A stretch of DNA of 64,000 bases from G963662655 sp963665015. GTDB taxonomy: Bacteria > Cloacimonadota > Cloacimonadia > Cloacimonadales > JAIOQZ01. The DNA lies in contig CAXXSY010000004.1 in the NCBI GenBank assembly GCA_963665015.2, forward strand, positions 1,736,001 to 1,800,000, written 5' to 3'. The notes beneath the pieces are model-generated. The model was not told the DNA's origin. It made no database searches and saw nothing but the letters and a program-made list of their open reading frames with translations. Made by a program: the position numbers and the translations under genes. Below are positions 42,785-50,796 of this stretch, piece by piece; within the stretch, counting starts at the first letter, position 1, and the number at the start of each line of letters is the position of its first letter.

Positions 42785-42855
42785 AGGGATGTCGTCTAAT
42801 GGTAGGACAGCGGATTCTGGTTCCGTATGTGAGGGTTCGACTCCTTCCATCCCTG
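42785..42855 (+). tRNA. tRNA-Gln (anticodon CTG)
   Basis: The acceptor AGGGATG pairs with CATCCCT. The D-loop has TAATGGTA. The anticodon loop TTCTGGT between GCGGA and TCCGT gives CTG, and the T-loop is TTCGACT. CCA is encoded at 42856-42858. It closes the Ser-Ser-Gln-Gln cluster. Confidence 0.95.
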
Positions 42856-43004
42856 CCAATTTTTTTGCCCAAAATCCACAATACAATTTGTTGGGGAATA
42901 TCCGTAAAGATATACCATTCGGAAACTTAACTGGCCAAGGAAATTGCAGACGTGGACGTTTGTGTACCATGGGGAGTTGGCGTGGCGAGGGTTTTCCTTT
43001 CTAT

Positions 43005-43064
43005 GGTCCGCCAAGCTCCAGCTTGGCATCTCTCTTCATGGTCCACCAAGCTCCAGCTTGGCAT
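43005..43064. repeat. Two REP-like palindromes just after the RAYT stop
   Basis: Two direct copies of GGTCC(G/A)CCAAGCTCCAGCTTGGCAT lie at 43005-43029 and 43040-43064, 11 bases apart. Each folds as CCAAGCT-CC-AGCTTGG. They end 12 bases before the RAYT stop codon and lie in the opposite sense to the array units at 43729, so the gene is bracketed by palindromes. Confidence 0.93.
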
Positions 43065-43076
43065 CTCTAATTCTCT

Positions 43077-43715
43077 CTATTCCTTAAAGATAGCGTCCCA
43101 GTCAGCCTCCAGTAATTTCCCATCGCGATACCACTTGATGTAGCTACTGAATTCCCATTCCCCGGCAGAATCAACCAAGCCTGCGCGGATCGGATTCTCA
43201 TGGATGTAATTCAACGTCGTATAGAAGTCGTCATTATCTCGAATAAACCGGTCCCAATAGCCCCGCATCCATATCTTTTCATCGATACTCATGCCAGTCG
43301 GTGACATCTTGATCTTCTTGGACGAGTAGCTTTTCCATGATTGAATGATGCGCGATATCTCATTGTTTCGATGAGGCTTGATCAATACATGAACATGATT
43401 CGGCATGACAACCCATCCGAGCAGATGATATTTCTTCTCATGATGGAAGTGCCAGGTGTCGATCACGCTTTTCGCAACCTCAGGATACTTCAATATACAC
43501 GATCCGTATCCTTTGTCCAGCAAGTCGTCATGGTCTTCGAGGCGTTCGTGGGGGGACATCTGATGGGTCGCTCTTGCAGAAATCACTTCCTCCGCGACAG
43601 GAGGAACGCTGTCGTGCAATTTGTAGGTGATGAATTGGATAACATCGCTGGAACTGAAATGGGGGACGTAGCCTCTACTGTACCATCTTTGATTATCGTC
43701 CAAGGTGATCTCCAA
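43077..43715 (-). CDS. REP-associated tyrosine transposase (RAYT, Y1/TnpA_REP family)
   Basis: This 212-residue Y1-HUH single-strand nuclease has the family N-terminus RWYSRGYVPHFSSSDVIQFI, the HUH pair in WVVMPNHVHVLIKP (His107, His109) and the C-terminal block WMRGYWDRFIRDNDDFYTTL followed by NYIHENPIRAGL, which carries candidate catalytic Tyr residues. RAYTs are domesticated relatives of IS200/IS605 transposases that bind and cut REP palindromes. Here the gene is flanked by two palindromes downstream and a 25-unit array starting 14 bases upstream of its ATG, a REPtron-like arrangement. No IS ends or target duplication were seen. Confidence 0.94.
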   Translation of the reverse strand: MEITLDDNQRWYSRGYVPHFSSSDVIQFITYKLHDSVPPVAEEVISARATHQMSPHERLEDHDDLLDKGYGSCILKYPEVAKSVIDTWHFHHEKKYHLLGWVVMPNHVHVLIKPHRNNEISRIIQSWKSYSSKKIKMSPTGMSIDEKIWMRGYWDRFIRDNDDFYTTLNYIHENPIRAGLVDSAGEWEFSSYIKWYRDGKLLEADWDAIFKE

Positions 43716-43728
43716 TACTATTAGATTA

Positions 43729-44630
43729 GGGAATCAATGCCAAGCTAGAGCTTGGCGCACCAAAGGGAATCAATGCCAAGCTGGAGCTTGGCGCACCGAA
43801 GGGAATCAATGCCAAGCTAGAGCTTGGCGCACCAAAGGGAATCAATGCCAAGCTAGAGCTTGGCGCACCGAAGGGAATCAATGCCAAGCTAGAGCTTGGC
43901 GCACCGAAGGGAAAATCAATGCCAAGCTGGAGCTTGGCGCACCAAAGGGAATCAATGCCAAGCTGGAGCTTGGCGCACCGAAGGGAATCAATGCCAAGCT
44001 GGAGCTTGGCGCACCGAAGGGAATCAATGCCAAGCTAGAGCTTGGCGGACCGAAGGGAATCAATGCCAAGCTAGAGCTTGGCGCACCAAAGGGAATCAAT
44101 GCCAAGCTAGAGCTTGGCGCACCAAAGGGAATCAATGCCAAGCTGGAGCTTGGCGCACCGCAGGGAATCAATGCCAAGCTAGAGCTTTGCGCACCAAAGG
44201 GAATCAATGCCAAGCTGGAGCTTGGCGCACCGAAGGGAATCAATGCCAAGCTAGAGCTTGGCGCACCGAAGGGAAAATCAATGCCAAGCTGGAGCTTGGC
44301 GCACCAAAGGGAATCAATGCCAAGCTGGAGCTTGGCGCACCGAAGGGAATCAATGCCAAGCTGGAGCTTGGCGCACCGAAGGGAATCAATGCCAAGCTAG
44401 AGCTTGGCGGACCGAAGGGAATCAATGCCAAGCTAGAGCTTGGCGCACCAAAGGGAATCAATGCCAAGCTAGAGCTTGGCGCACCAAAGGGAATCAATGC
44501 CAAGCTGGAGCTTGGCGCACCGCAGGGAATCAATGCCAAGCTAGAGCTTTGCGCACCAAAGGGAATCAATGCCAAGCTGGAGCTTTGCGCACCAAGGGGA
44601 ATCAATGCCAAGCTGGAGCTTGGCGCACCG
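43729..44630. repeat. Tandem array of 25 REP-like units, 36-bp period
   Basis: Each unit is 36 bases: GGAATCAATG, then the palindrome CCAAGCT(A/G)GAGCTTGG, then CGCACC(A/G)AAG. I count 25 units. Two of them have an extra AA (GGGAAAATCAATG, near 43909 and 44271). Units 6-15 and 16-25 repeat the same order of variants (GGCGGACC, CACCGCAGG, GCTTTGCG), so a 362-base block is duplicated. Because 36 is divisible by 3, every frame stays open; the resulting low-complexity peptides are not genes. Units are contiguous with no unique spacers, so this is not CRISPR. Confidence 0.95.
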
Positions 44631-44648
44631 GGGGGATATCCTTTCCAT

Positions 44649-44673
44649 GGTCCGCCGAGCTCCAGCTCGGCAT
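44649..44673. repeat. REP-like palindrome, G-C variant
   Basis: GGTCCGCCGAGCTCCAGCTCGGCAT is the inverse-sense end of the array block. Its stem is CCGAGCT/AGCTCGG, in which the A-T pair of the main family is replaced by G-C on both sides. The same variant occurs at 56827-56851. Confidence 0.9.
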
Positions 44674-44686
44674 CTCTCTTCACATC

Positions 44687-45172
44687 TCACAGAACTTCCC
44701 CTCGAACGATCTCCATCACCTCATCCACCGAATCGTACGACTCGATCTCGTGCGTGAGATGATAGCCCTCCAGCTTCTTCCACGAGTGCAGCCCGATCAC
44801 CCGTTTCCCGAGGGTCATCGCATGGGATATCTCGCTGAGGGTCCCGAAGCTGCCGCCGATGGCGATCACGATGTCACCTGACGCGACCACGCAGACATTC
44901 CGCGCCAGACCCATGCCGGTAGGGATCACGTAATCCACGTACGGATTGGATTCTTTCCTGGCATAGCTCATGGCGATGCCAATGGTGGTACCGTCGGCCG
45001 ATTTCGCGCCCTTGCACACCGCCTCCATCACGCCGTCGCGTCCGCCGCAGACGATGGCGATCCCTTTCTCTGCCAGACGCTTGCCCATCTCGAACGCGGC
45101 GCTCTGGATTTCATCCGGTATCTCGCCGCTCCTGCCGATGATCGATACGATCGGTTTCCTCGATTTATCCAT
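44687..45172 (-). CDS. TIGR00725-family (LOG/SLOG-like) nucleotide-binding protein
   Basis: A 161-residue Rossmann-like protein with VSIIGRSGEIPDE at the start, GIAIVCGGRDGVMEAVCKGA (GGRDGVM in place of the PGGxGTxxE motif), VIPTGMGLARN and VIAIGGSFGTLSEISHAM. These mark the small relatives of the LOG cytokinin-activating enzymes and TIGR00725. Many are annotated as lysine decarboxylase-like, which is misleading; nucleotide or nucleoside-monophosphate binding is more likely. The true substrate is unknown. It stands alone, divergent from exbB, with the REP array downstream of it. Confidence 0.9.
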   Translation of the reverse strand: MDKSRKPIVSIIGRSGEIPDEIQSAAFEMGKRLAEKGIAIVCGGRDGVMEAVCKGAKSADGTTIGIAMSYARKESNPYVDYVIPTGMGLARNVCVVASGDIVIAIGGSFGTLSEISHAMTLGKRVIGLHSWKKLEGYHLTHEIESYDSVDEVMEIVRGEVL

Positions 45173-45253
45173 CGAACCTCCTGTTTTCGGTAACGACCCC
45201 GATACACGCGCGTTCTTTATATGTAAAGCGTTTTCTGGAATGCTCGATTTCTG

Positions 45254-45259
45254 TTGACA
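45254..45259 (+). promoter_or_regulatory. TTGACA -35-like element upstream of exbB
   Basis: A perfect TTGACA lies 62 bases before the exbB ATG (45316). No clear TATAAT follows at 17 bases; AATTAT is found after 19. It is supported mainly by the recurring distance seen at other genes. Confidence 0.35.
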
Positions 45260-45315
45260 GGATGCCGCTTTGTCGGGAAATTATCATAAAAAACAATATT
45301 ACCCTCGGAGGATAC

Positions 45316-45984
45316 ATGGATTTAAACGCGCAGGCAATTGCCGACAGTCTTCAACCGGAAGCTACGATGAACGTCTTCTCGATCGCCGCCAAGGGCGGCC
45401 CGCTGATGATCGTGCTGCTTCTGATCTCCTTCATCGCCATTGTGATCATCATCGAACGCTGGCTCCGCTTCAGCGCCGCCAAAAAGGGACTGGGAACGCT
45501 TTCGGGCGAGATTCTCGACCTGGTGAAGGCTGATCAGATCGAACGGGCCATCGTGGTCGCCGATTCAAACCCCGAAAGCCCGATCGCCTCGGTGCTCAGT
45601 CGTGGACTGAAGTCGCTCGAACTCGGCATCGAAACCACCAAGCAGACCATGCACACCGCGGCGGATGTGGAGATTCACATGCTGGAGAAGAACCTCGGAA
45701 CCCTCTCGACCTTTGCGGCCGTGGCTCCGCTGATCGGTTTCCTGGGAACCGTGACCGGCATGGTGAACGTCTTCATGAAGATTCAGACGACCGGCGGCGG
45801 CGTGGATATCAGCCTGCTCGCGGGTGGTATCTGGGAAGCGCTGATCACCACCATCGGCGGCTTGACCGTGGGTATCCTGGCGATCATGCTGCACAACTTT
45901 TTCATCGGCAAGATCGAATCGATCAACAGCCTCATGGAAGACACCATCAACGAGTTCATCATCCTGATCGGCAAGGCGAAATGA
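45316..45984 (+). CDS. exbB: MotA/TolQ/ExbB proton channel protein
   Basis: The 222-residue inner-membrane protein has three helices: one near residues 28-48 (GPLMIVLLLISFIAIVIIIE) and two near 130-200 (STFAAVAPLIGFLGTVTGMV, ALITTIGGLTVGILAIMLHN). The conserved TVTGM and TIGGLTVGI segments form the proton path with ExbD. ATG 45316 follows GGAGGA at 45307-45312. It is the first gene of an exbB-exbD-tonB operon that powers transport across the outer membrane or envelope integrity. Tol-Pal use is an alternative, but no tolB or pal gene is here. Confidence 0.93.
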   Translation: MDLNAQAIADSLQPEATMNVFSIAAKGGPLMIVLLLISFIAIVIIIERWLRFSAAKKGLGTLSGEILDLVKADQIERAIVVADSNPESPIASVLSRGLKSLELGIETTKQTMHTAADVEIHMLEKNLGTLSTFAAVAPLIGFLGTVTGMVNVFMKIQTTGGGVDISLLAGGIWEALITTIGGLTVGILAIMLHNFFIGKIESINSLMEDTINEFIILIGKAK

Positions 45985-45985
45985 C

Positions 45986-46402
45986 ATGCGACTGAAAAAG
46001 AAAAGAATAACATCCGTAGCGCTGATCTCCTTCACGGACATCATCTTCCTGCTGCTGATCTTCATTCTGATTTCGTCGAGCTTCATCACGCAGTCGGGGA
46101 TCAAGGTCAACCTCCCCGCGGCATCTTCGAAGGAGAGTCAGTACCGCGACCGCATCACGGTGACGTTGACCGGGAACCTCGAAATCTACCTTAACGACGA
46201 GAAGGCCGCCATCGAGCGTGAAATGCTTCCCGAACGACTGCGCGAGATGCTCATCGACGATCCGGAACAGGTGGTGGTGATCAGATCGGACGAGAATGTG
46301 CCGCTCAAGTACGTGGTCGATCTACTCGAAATCGCCAAGAAATCCGGCACAAGCCAATTCTTCATCGGCACCCAGATCGCGCAGCAGGAACAGACGCCAT
46401 GA
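45986..46402 (+). CDS. exbD: ExbD/TolR biopolymer transport protein
   Basis: The 138-residue protein has one membrane helix (LISFTDIIFLLLIFILISSS, residues 12-31). It carries the essential Asp in FTDIIFLLLIF, the residue that is protonated during ion flow. The periplasmic domain has QSGIKVNLPAASSKE and VVVIRSDENVPLKYVVDLLE, as in ExbD/TolR. It starts 1 base after the exbB stop and overlaps tonB by 4 bases. Confidence 0.94.
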   Translation: MRLKKKRITSVALISFTDIIFLLLIFILISSSFITQSGIKVNLPAASSKESQYRDRITVTLTGNLEIYLNDEKAAIEREMLPERLREMLIDDPEQVVVIRSDENVPLKYVVDLLEIAKKSGTSQFFIGTQIAQQEQTP

Positions 46403-47112
46403 GCAGAACCCAGACCGCATGGTTGATCTCCGCACTCTTCCACATCGCGCTACTGGTGATCGCGTTTCTCATCCACATTCAGATGGAGCCGCAGCCCATC
46501 ATGGAGCAGCTCAAGCTGATCGAGTTCTGCGCCGACCCTTATCAGCCCGGCGACGCGATCAAGCAGCCGGACACCGGCAAGCTGCCCGAAAAGCTCGACC
46601 GCGTGCAGGTCTCCGAGGAATTTGCTTCCTCCGAGACCGCGTTGCCGTCACGGCAGGTTGATGCGAAGGACTACAAGTTTATCGACGACGATCAGGGGCT
46701 GGATCCGGCGAGCAGCAACCTCGATCGCGACGCGATCGCGAAGAGTACGTCGGATGTGAGCGACAAGCCGTCTGCCACCGCGTCGGACAACTATCTGAAC
46801 GACCTGCTCAGTCAGGCTACAAGTGGTGGCGACCGGGAATCGCGTTATCTTCTCGAAGGGGAGATACTTTCGCGCGAGATTCTGTCGGAGGTTGTTCCCG
46901 AGTACCCGGAGTCGGAGCAGCGCAACGCCGAGGTACGCATCCGGTTCACGGTCAAGCCCGACGGCTCGGTGACGGACCTTATCGTGACCAAGAAAGCCGG
47001 CGGCGCGTTCGACACGGTTGCGACCGAAGCGCTCAGCGCGTGGAAGTTCAACCCCGTGACCGGTGACCAGGATCAGACCGGATCGATCACGTTCGTGTTT
47101 GTGCTGAAATAG
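46399..47112 (+). CDS. tonB: TonB-family energy transducer
   Basis: The 237-residue protein has an N-terminal anchor with the His typical of TonB (WLISALFHIALLVIAFLIHI). An acidic linker follows, and then a C-terminal TonB domain (residues 160-237) with VVPEYPESEQRNAEVRIRFT, VKPDGSVTDLIVTKKA and the closing AWKFNPVTG. The linker lacks the usual Pro/Lys-rich stretch and instead is rich in Asp and Ser. With exbB and exbD it should pass proton-motive energy to outer-membrane receptors; no receptor gene is in the window. Confidence 0.92.
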   Translation: MSRTQTAWLISALFHIALLVIAFLIHIQMEPQPIMEQLKLIEFCADPYQPGDAIKQPDTGKLPEKLDRVQVSEEFASSETALPSRQVDAKDYKFIDDDQGLDPASSNLDRDAIAKSTSDVSDKPSATASDNYLNDLLSQATSGGDRESRYLLEGEILSREILSEVVPEYPESEQRNAEVRIRFTVKPDGSVTDLIVTKKAGGAFDTVATEALSAWKFNPVTGDQDQTGSITFVFVLK

Positions 47113-47184
47113 CGGACGAACATCGTTTGCATGCTGTAGGGTGCAGACCTCCGTGTCTGCCCATTCTTCTTCGCGCTCCCTATT

Positions 47185-47253
47185 GGTCCGCCAAGCTCCA
47201 GCTTGGCATTCTCTGGGAGAGAAGCGAGATGCCAAGCTGGAGCTTGGCGGACC
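47185..47253. repeat. Head-to-head pair of REP-like palindromes (BIME-like)
   Basis: GGTCCGCCAAGCTCCAGCTTGGCAT at 47185-47209 and its exact reverse complement at 47229-47253 are separated by 19 bases that are themselves partly complementary (CTCT/AGAG). The whole 69-base element can fold into one long hairpin between tonB and folP. It may also end transcription after tonB. The rest of the gap (47113-47371) holds other repeat pieces: CTGTAGGGTGCAGACCTCC (from 47135) and a GATCTCCGAGCGGCG stretch (47330-47344) that recurs at 56905. Confidence 0.92.
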
Positions 47254-47371
47254 CGAGGGAAGGGCACCACAGAGGGATTGCCCTTACACGTGACCGACGA
47301 TCTTCGGGCATTATCGCTCTGTAAGCGCTGATCTCCGAGCGGCGTAATCAATATGCATACAGGACCAAATT

Positions 47372-48571
47372 ATGAACCGTAAACTCACCATCCTGAATCT
47401 TCAGGACGCGCGCAGGGAACTGCAAAATATCCAGGTCTCCAGCCAGGGCGTGGAGGTCATGGCACCGAAGGCGCTGTCGATGGCGATTAAACTGACGAAC
47501 GTCAAGCTGGGCGCAGCCAACATCCTGAAGCAGGAGATGCTCTCCGTCGGTGGCGACGCGGCGGTGGCACGCGGGGTCGTTAACGGCGTGATGACCATCA
47601 GCGACGTAATCCTGCTGGGAAATGCCGATAAAATCCGCAAGCTGATCAAGAAACTCGACCACCAGACAATTTTCGGACTGCCCTGCATCGCGCAGGATTT
47701 GAAGAGAATGCTCGATCGGGAGCTTGGGAAACGACCAAAAGCCCTGCGGTGCGGATGCCATGAGATCGAGCTGGATCGAACGCGCGTTATGGGCATCCTG
47801 AACGTCACGCCCGATTCGTTCTCGGACGGCGGTTCGTTCGTCGATCCGATGAAGGCGGCTGATCACGCCATCGAGATGCTCGACGACGGTGCCGACATCA
47901 TCGATATCGGCGGTGAATCGACCCGACCCGGCTCGGAGCCGGTCGGCATCGATGAAGAAAAGCGCAGGACATTGTCGGCCATCCGGGAGATTCTCGATCG
48001 GCGTCCGGAAACCGTCATTTCGATCGACACGACCCGGGCGGATGTGGCGCAGGCGGCGATCGAGAACGGCGCGTCGATCGTCAACGATATCAGTGCGCTA
48101 CGGTTTGACAAGGATATGGCGACGGTCGCCATGCAATATCCGGATGTCGCGGTGATCCTCATGCACATGCTGGGCACGCCGCGTAACATGCAGAAGGACC
48201 CGCATTACGACGACGCCGTTGAGGAAATTCTGGATTTCTTCTGCGAACGAATCAAGTTCTGCAACGAGAAGGGCGTCACCAATCTGATGATCGATCCCGG
48301 GATCGGTTTCGGCAAGCGGCACGAGGACAATCTGATTATACTGAAAAAGCTGGCGGAGTTCGACAGGTTCGAGCTTCCGGTCGTGCTGGGCGCATCGCGA
48401 AAAAGTTTTATCGGCAGAATCTATCCATCTCAACCGATGGAGAGACTCGCCGGTTCTCTGGCGACGACAGCGCTCGCACACGCCTCGGGAATCGCGGTCG
48501 TGCGTGTGCATGATCCCAAGCCGCATCGTGAATTGCTCGACACGCTTCAGGCGATACAGGAAACAAGATGA
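47372..48571 (+). CDS. folP: Dihydropteroate synthase with N-terminal extension
   Basis: The 399-residue folate enzyme joins p-aminobenzoate to dihydropterin pyrophosphate. The catalytic TIM barrel spans about residues 130-399: VMGILNVTPDSFSDGGSF, DIIDIGGESTRPGSEPV, ISIDTTRADVA, IVNDISAL, LMIDPGIGFGK and VVLGASRKSFIG. The first 125 residues (LKQEMLSVGGDAAVARGVVN, SDVILLGNADKIRKLIKKL) form an extra domain also known from long DHPS forms of some anaerobes. It overlaps cdaA by 4 bases. Confidence 0.95.
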   Translation: MNRKLTILNLQDARRELQNIQVSSQGVEVMAPKALSMAIKLTNVKLGAANILKQEMLSVGGDAAVARGVVNGVMTISDVILLGNADKIRKLIKKLDHQTIFGLPCIAQDLKRMLDRELGKRPKALRCGCHEIELDRTRVMGILNVTPDSFSDGGSFVDPMKAADHAIEMLDDGADIIDIGGESTRPGSEPVGIDEEKRRTLSAIREILDRRPETVISIDTTRADVAQAAIENGASIVNDISALRFDKDMATVAMQYPDVAVILMHMLGTPRNMQKDPHYDDAVEEILDFFCERIKFCNEKGVTNLMIDPGIGFGKRHEDNLIILKKLAEFDRFELPVVLGASRKSFIGRIYPSQPMERLAGSLATTALAHASGIAVVRVHDPKPHRELLDTLQAIQETR

Positions 48572-49308
48572 ATTTCTTCATCCCGACGCTCAAAGACATA
48601 ATCGATATCCTGTTGGTAAGCGCGATTCTCTACCGCGTCATGAAGACGCTCAAACGGCGCGGCGGATACCAGATTCTGATCGGTTTCTTTCTGGTGCTGA
48701 TCATCTACCTCGTCTCTGTGATGCTCGAAATGACCCTGCTCATGACCATCTTCAAGCTGGTCCGCGACTACTGGTTCATCGCCTTTGTCGTGATCTTCCA
48801 GCCCGAGATACGCGAGATGATCAAGAAGTACGGCGAGCAGAATTTCAACACCTATTTCCTGCCGCGTAAGAAGTTCATCTATTCGCCGCTCCAGGAAGCG
48901 ATCATGACCATGTCTTTCCGGCGTACCGGCGCGCTGATCCTGATCGAGGGCAAGCAAAAGCTGAACGATTTCATCACATCCGGCGAGACCATCGAGGCGA
49001 AGCTGAGCGCCAAGCTGCTCCTGACGATCTTCAACCGCAAGACCGTCCTGCACGACGGCGCCGTGATCATCCGAGACGACCGGATCCACGCGGTGAAAGT
49101 CGTTCTTCCGCTGTCCCAAAACGTCGAATTCGTCCAAAAATTCGGCACCCGGCATCTGGCCGCCATCGGCGCGACCGAGGCTTCCGACGCGCTTGCGATC
49201 ATCGTCTCGGAGGAGACGGGCAAAATCTCGTATGCCCTCGGCGGCGCGATCGAGACCGACATCACCAAGGAAAAACTCGCCCAGGTGCTGGCCGATGCCA
49301 CGCGATGA
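48568..49308 (+). CDS. cdaA: Diadenylate cyclase, CdaA type
   Basis: The 246-residue membrane enzyme makes cyclic di-AMP from two ATP. Three helices lie in residues 8-75 (IIDILLVSAILYRVM, ILIGFFLVLIIYLVSVMLEM). The DAC domain has YSPLQEAIMTMSFRRTGALI, the DGA motif LHDGAVIIRDD (Asp163) and GTRHLAAIG (195-197). The last is normally RHR; here the second Arg is Leu, which may affect ATP binding. The coupling of folP and cdaA is seen in several phyla. coaE overlaps its 3' end by 14 bases. Confidence 0.93.
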   Translation: MNFFIPTLKDIIDILLVSAILYRVMKTLKRRGGYQILIGFFLVLIIYLVSVMLEMTLLMTIFKLVRDYWFIAFVVIFQPEIREMIKKYGEQNFNTYFLPRKKFIYSPLQEAIMTMSFRRTGALILIEGKQKLNDFITSGETIEAKLSAKLLLTIFNRKTVLHDGAVIIRDDRIHAVKVVLPLSQNVEFVQKFGTRHLAAIGATEASDALAIIVSEETGKISYALGGAIETDITKEKLAQVLADATR

Positions 49309-49960
49309 CCGTCCACTGCTGATCGGACTGACCGGCAACATCGGCTCCGGCAAGAGCCTGGCGGCGAAGTGGTTTGTGGAACACGGCATTCCGGTGATCT
49401 CGACCGATATTATCGGACACGAGGTGCTGCTGAAGCGGGATGTTGTGAATAAGCTGGTCGAAGCTTTCGGCGACTGTGTTCTCGACGAAACCGGAGCGAT
49501 TGACCGAAGCAGGCTCGGGAAGCATGTGTTCGGCAATCCCGAGCGACTCGCGATCCTTTCGGGCATCGTTCATCCCGAGATACGCAAGGAGCTCTCCGCC
49601 CGGATTGACAGGATGCGCGACGATGTGGTAATTATCGAGATACCGCTGCTTTTCGAGAGTGGGTTGGAGCCGTGCGTCGATTACATCCTGTTGATCCACG
49701 CCGATGAGCAAACCCGCCAGGAACGCCTTCGAAAAAGGGATGGACTGAAAACGAACGAGATCATGCGACGATTCCGTTCTCAAACGGATATTGACAAAAA
49801 AATCTCGTTATCAGATAAAGCAATCGAAAATTCGGGTTCTCCGGACGAGTTGTTTGCGAAGCTCAAAGCGTTTTGTGACCGTGTCGGGGATATCGAAAGG
49901 AAAATCATCGTTCGTTTCGATGAATGCAAGATAAAACAAAGGAAGAACAATGAAGCTTAA
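49295..49960 (+). CDS. coaE: Dephospho-CoA kinase
   Basis: The 221-residue enzyme catalyses the last step of coenzyme A synthesis. It has the P-loop IGLTGNIGSGKSLAAKWF (residues 8-25), ISTDIIGHEVL, HPEIRKEL, IIEIPLLFESGLE and RLRKRDGL. ATG 49295 (MPRDDRPLLIG) is the sensible start, inside the cdaA end; the open frame upstream is a cdaA shadow. The last 30 residues (DIERKIIVRFDECKIKQRKN) go beyond the usual CoaE end. The next gene overlaps it by 11 bases. Confidence 0.94.
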   Translation: MPRDDRPLLIGLTGNIGSGKSLAAKWFVEHGIPVISTDIIGHEVLLKRDVVNKLVEAFGDCVLDETGAIDRSRLGKHVFGNPERLAILSGIVHPEIRKELSARIDRMRDDVVIIEIPLLFESGLEPCVDYILLIHADEQTRQERLRKRDGLKTNEIMRRFRSQTDIDKKISLSDKAIENSGSPDELFAKLKAFCDRVGDIERKIIVRFDECKIKQRKNNEA

Positions 49961-50303
49961 AGACATCCTGGAAGCGCTCGAGGGCGAACTTCTGACTCCG
50001 AATGCCGATCTGGAGCAGGAAATATCCTGCGCGTTCGGATCGGATCTTATCAGTGACATCCTGCACTGTACGAAAGAAGCAACTTTGTTGTTGACGGGCT
50101 TGACCAATCCTCAGATAATTCGGCTTTCCGATATGATCGACGTTCTCGGCATCGTTTTTGTGCGCGGAAAACGCCCGGCTCAGGAGCTTATCGAGATGGC
50201 GGAAGAGAGGGATTTACCTTTGATCCTCACCAATTTTACGCTGTACAAGACCAGTGGTATTCTCTATAACACAGGTCTGCGGAGCTGTAAGATTGATGGC
50301 TGA
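49950..50303 (+). CDS. DRTGG-domain protein
   Basis: A 117-residue protein resembling the stand-alone DRTGG fold (as in the N-terminal part of HPr kinase-like proteins): LKDILEALEGELLTPNADLE, TLLLTGLTNPQIIRLSDMID, GIVFVRGKRPAQELIEMAEE and LILTNFTLYKTSGILYNTGL. Ligand and role are unknown. In Clostridia and Thermotogae such proteins sit with an RsbW-like ATPase and a divergent hydrogenase-like protein, as here; the next start overlaps by 8 bases. The RBS is AGGAAG. Confidence 0.85.
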   Translation: MKLKDILEALEGELLTPNADLEQEISCAFGSDLISDILHCTKEATLLLTGLTNPQIIRLSDMIDVLGIVFVRGKRPAQELIEMAEERDLPLILTNFTLYKTSGILYNTGLRSCKIDG

Positions 50304-50787
50304 GCACTGGCATTTTTCCGAGGGAATCGACGAGGCCGAAGCACGCGAATTTCTGGAAAATCCTCCAGAACCGGAGATGACACATCATCTCGGAATCGAG
50401 GCACGCGATTTCGTCCACGGAGGAAAGGCGTCGGCGGATATCAAGATGCTGCTGAAGCGTCTCGGTGTCGATTCGAAAATACTCCGGCGTGTCGCGATCG
50501 CATCGTATGAAGCCGAGATCAACATCATCGCCCACTCGCATGGCGGTACGATATCCGCAAACATCTACAGCGATCGTGTTTACATCATCCTGCTCGATCG
50601 TGGGCCGGGTGTGGAGAACCTCGATAAGGCAATGACGCCGGGGTGGTCAACTGCGGATGAACAGGTCAGGGAGATGGGTTTCGGCGCGGGACTCGGGCTG
50701 CCCAATATTCAGAAAAATTCGGATGTGATGCACATCGTTTCTGCCAAAGGCAAGAATACAAGGTTGGAAGTTCTTATTTATTTTTAG
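50296..50787 (+). CDS. Anti-sigma-factor-like (RsbW-type) ATPase
   Basis: A 163-residue GHKL ATPase domain starting at ATG 50296, behind GGAG. The N-box region is RRVAIASYEAEINIIAHS, the G1 box is ILLDRGPGVENLDKAMTPGW and the G2 box is MGFGAGLGLPNIQKNSDVM. It resembles RsbW/SpoIIAB anti-sigma kinases and the stand-alone ATPase that accompanies hydrogenase-like sensor genes. An N-terminal extension of about 40 residues precedes the ATPase core. It may phosphorylate a partner or act as a switch; no STAS-domain partner is in the window. Confidence 0.88.
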   Translation: MAEHWHFSEGIDEAEAREFLENPPEPEMTHHLGIEARDFVHGGKASADIKMLLKRLGVDSKILRRVAIASYEAEINIIAHSHGGTISANIYSDRVYIILLDRGPGVENLDKAMTPGWSTADEQVREMGFGAGLGLPNIQKNSDVMHIVSAKGKNTRLEVLIYF

Positions 50788-50796
50788 GATCGTACT

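Noticed and set aside
43729..44630. CRISPR array
   Set aside because: Period and repeat number look right, but units are contiguous with no unique spacers, the repeat itself is the palindrome, and no cas gene is present. The adjacent RAYT explains it better.
43005..44686. Intact IS200/IS605 insertion sequence
   Set aside because: The RAYT has no TnpB partner, no left- and right-end hairpins of the IS type and no visible target site; it fits a domesticated single-copy gene.
43705..44881. Long open frames on both strands across the palindrome array (repeating NQCQAGAWRTEG-, INAKLELGAPKG- or ALIPFGAPSSSL-type peptides)
   Set aside because: The 36-base unit is divisible by three and has no stop in any frame, so open frames arise automatically; there is no initiation signal or protein-like composition.
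44687..45172. Lysine decarboxylase annotation
   Set aside because: The protein belongs to the LOG/TIGR00725 fold; the decarboxylase label is a known mis-annotation and no PLP site exists.
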